Below are positions 8,735-10,457 of a stretch of 10,457 nt of DNA, piece by piece. Position 1 is the stretch's first letter. Each line of letters begins with the position of its first letter. The notes below the pieces were generated by a model. The model did no database searches, was not told the origin of the DNA, and worked only from the letters and a program-made list of their open reading frames with translations. The position numbers were made by a program, and so were the translations under genes. This DNA comes from Actinomycetes bacterium (lineage in GTDB: Bacteria > Actinomycetota > Actinomycetes > Actinomycetales > JAJYRW01): positions 1 through 10,457 of the forward strand of contig JAJYRW010000033.1 of assembly GCA_021793895.1 (NCBI GenBank), in the 5' to 3' direction.

Positions 8735-10457
8735 ATGAGGAAATCACCTGTAAAGGGTGGAATCGCACTCACGGGTGTGCTCGCATTAACGCTGGCAGCC
8801 TGCTCGAGTGGATCACAAGATGATGGCTCCGGCGGCGAGTCAGGCGACGACAGCACCTACACCACGCGCGATGTTAGCGATGGCGAGACAGAATTTACGA
8901 TCGTCGAAAACCCCAACGACGGTAAGACGCTTTCTTTCGCCAAGGAATCGGGCTTCGAGCTCCTTGAGGAAGAAGAAGACGGCGTCACCTACGCGTTCAA
9001 AGACATGAACGGTAATGGCGAGTTGGATCCCTGGGAAGACTGGCGCCTATCAGCCGAGGAGCGCGCCGATGACTTGGCGCCCCAACTGGCTGCGGATCAA
9101 ATCTCTGGTCTCATGCTCTTCTCCGGGCACGAAAGCGCACCGGGGGACGGGTTGACCGATGCACAAAAGGAATATCTGGAAGATTCCTTCCTTCGCAACG
9201 TACTGTATGCCGGCGGTAACGACGTTGAACCCGTTGTGACCTGGACGAACGCCATGCAGGCCTACGTCGAGACACTCGCTGCGGATGACACGCCCTACAT
9301 CCCGGTCAATTTCAGCTCCGACCCGCGCTCTGACGCCAAAGATAGTTATGCCGGCGCTTCCGGGGGCGTGTCCCAGTGGCCCGCACTTCTGGGGCTCGCC
9401 GCAACCTTCGACGCCGATCGCGTTGGCGAGTTCGGCAAGATCGCAGCTGCGGAATACCGCGCCATGGGCCTGGCAAACGCGCTGAGCCCGCAGATCGACC
9501 TGGCAACTGAGCCGCGCTGGCCCCGCATCACCGGCACGCTGGGTGAAGACTCCGATATGGCGGCAGATATGGCCAAGGCCTATGTCGATGGGTTCCAAAA
9601 GACCTTTGACGACGAGGGCAATGATCTGGGCTGGGGCGCAGACTCCATTACAACTGTTATCAAGCACTTCCCGGGCGATGGCGCTGGTGAAGGTGGCCGC
9701 GAGGCACACACTGAATCCGGTAAGTACGCTGTCTTCCCCGGTGGAAATGTTGAAGGCCAGCTTGCTCCCTTTGAGGCGGCCATCGATTCGGGCGGTCTTA
9801 TGACCTCGTACTCCATCATCCTGGATGGCGACGGTGAACCCATGTTCGGAAACGCCATGGGAACCGCCTATGACGAAGAACGCATCAACATCTTGCGGGA
9901 AGACAACGACTACGACGGCGTCATCGTCACCGACTGGGGCGTGACTGATGGAATGGCCTGGGGTGCTGAAGACCTCACGGTAGAAGAGCGTCACTTCGAA
10001 ATCATCAAGGCTGGCGTTGACCAGTTCGGTGGTAACAATGACATCGAACCGGTGCGCGCGGCATTTGAACTGTGGAATGAAGCCTATGAGGCTGGCGAGG
10101 TTGACGTAGAAGCAGAAGAGCGCTGGAACGAAACCGGTAGCCGCGTTTTGACCAACATCTTCAACGTGGGCCTGTACGAAGATCCCTACCAGGATCTCGA
10201 AGTGTCCGAAGAGCTCATCGGGAACGATGACTTCGTTAAGACCGGTTTCGAAGCCCAGCTGGATTCCGTTGTGGTTCTAAAGAACGATGACGACACCATC
10301 ATGTGCGAGGCGGACCCGACTCCGTACAAAGACATGAAGGTTTATATCCCGCGTAGTTACGACATTGGCCACGAGAGCTCCTGGGGCGAACCCGACTATG
10401 AAGAGGGCCCGACCCTTGACATCGAAACGGCTGAAGAGTACTTCGGCGAAGTCGTTA
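8735..10457 (+). CDS. Lipoprotein GH3 glycoside hydrolase, conventional domain order (3' end beyond window)
   Basis: The open frame begins at ATG 8735, after a purine-rich AAAGGGGA, and runs without a stop for 574 codons off the window edge. It starts with a lipoprotein signal: MRKSPVKGG, a hydrophobic stretch, then lipobox LAAC with Cys23 as the acylated residue. A Ser/Gly/Asp-rich linker follows, so the mature enzyme is probably tethered to the outer face of the membrane. DMNGNGELDPWED (90-102) resembles a calcium-binding EF-hand-type loop often seen near the N-terminus of this GH3 subgroup. The catalytic barrel contains TEPRWPRITGTLGED (258-272), IKHFPGDGAGEGG (309-321) and VIVTDWG with the likely nucleophile Asp400. 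The sandwich domain starts near 509 (DSVVVLKND) and is cut by the window end, so its acid/base residue is not visible. The domain order is the reverse of the GH3 at 4285-7227, so the two are not simple duplicates. Exo-beta-glycosidase activity is likely; the sugar is unknown. Confidence 0.9.
   Translation, partial: MRKSPVKGGIALTGVLALTLAACSSGSQDDGSGGESGDDSTYTTRDVSDGETEFTIVENPNDGKTLSFAKESGFELLEEEEDGVTYAFKDMNGNGELDPWEDWRLSAEERADDLAPQLAADQISGLMLFSGHESAPGDGLTDAQKEYLEDSFLRNVLYAGGNDVEPVVTWTNAMQAYVETLAADDTPYIPVNFSSDPRSDAKDSYAGASGGVSQWPALLGLAATFDADRVGEFGKIAAAEYRAMGLANALSPQIDLATEPRWPRITGTLGEDSDMAADMAKAYVDGFQKTFDDEGNDLGWGADSITTVIKHFPGDGAGEGGREAHTESGKYAVFPGGNVEGQLAPFEAAIDSGGLMTSYSIILDGDGEPMFGNAMGTAYDEERINILREDNDYDGVIVTDWGVTDGMAWGAEDLTVEERHFEIIKAGVDQFGGNNDIEPVRAAFELWNEAYEAGEVDVEAEERWNETGSRVLTNIFNVGLYEDPYQDLEVSEELIGNDDFVKTGFEAQLDSVVVLKNDDDTIMCEADPTPYKDMKVYIPRSYDIGHESSWGEPDYEEGPTLDIETAEEYFGEVV

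Noticed and set aside
9050..9994. 314-residue open frame on the minus strand
   Set aside because: It is antisense to the GH3 lipoprotein gene, whose plus-strand frame carries clear catalytic motifs. The minus-strand translation shows no recognisable domain.

Overview
The window looks like chromosomal DNA from a moderately high-G+C actinobacterium, probably a host- or gut-associated Actinomycetales/Bifidobacteriales-type lineage. The reasons are a LigD-type ligase remnant, strong AGGAGG-type ribosome binding sites, TTG start use, a UDP-galactopyranose mutase, and two large cell-surface family 3 glycoside hydrolases (GH3). The genus cannot be fixed from the sequence alone. No rRNA, tRNA or CRISPR array was seen.

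Left part (1-1624): a decayed plus-strand gene for the C-terminal part of a LigD-type ATP-dependent DNA ligase. It carries an in-frame TGA at 42-44 and a one-base frameshift at about 831. About 400 bases without a gene follow. They contain a tight cluster of direct and inverted repeats (1307-1500) that resembles the two ends of an insertion element with its middle deleted.

Middle left (1625-4110, minus strand): a two-gene operon. An NCS1/CodB-type 12-helix nucleobase or hydantoin permease comes first. Four bases after it lies a polysaccharide-deacetylase-fold metal hydrolase very like H. pylori PgdA and the PuuE/cyclic-imide hydrolase group. Its ribosome binding site lies inside the end of the permease gene. 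The pairing suggests uptake and hydrolysis of a cyclic amide or imide (nucleobase, hydantoin or imide) rather than cell-wall deacetylation. A candidate promoter, a palindrome and a terminator-like hairpin lie upstream.

Right part (4223-10457, plus strand): a 980-residue GH3 enzyme with reversed domain order and a membrane helix at each end; then glf (UDP-galactopyranose mutase); then a second GH3, a lipoprotein of conventional domain order that runs off the window after 574 codons. Inverted repeats and spacers between the genes suggest separate transcription. Their adjacency still marks a surface-carbohydrate locus, with one enzyme making the UDP-galactofuranose precursor and two anchored enzymes trimming or harvesting glycans outside the membrane.

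Nothing here is clearly a wholly new system. The most interesting points are the permease/PgdA-like operon, the doubly anchored reversed GH3 with glf and a second GH3 beside it, and the repeat cluster.
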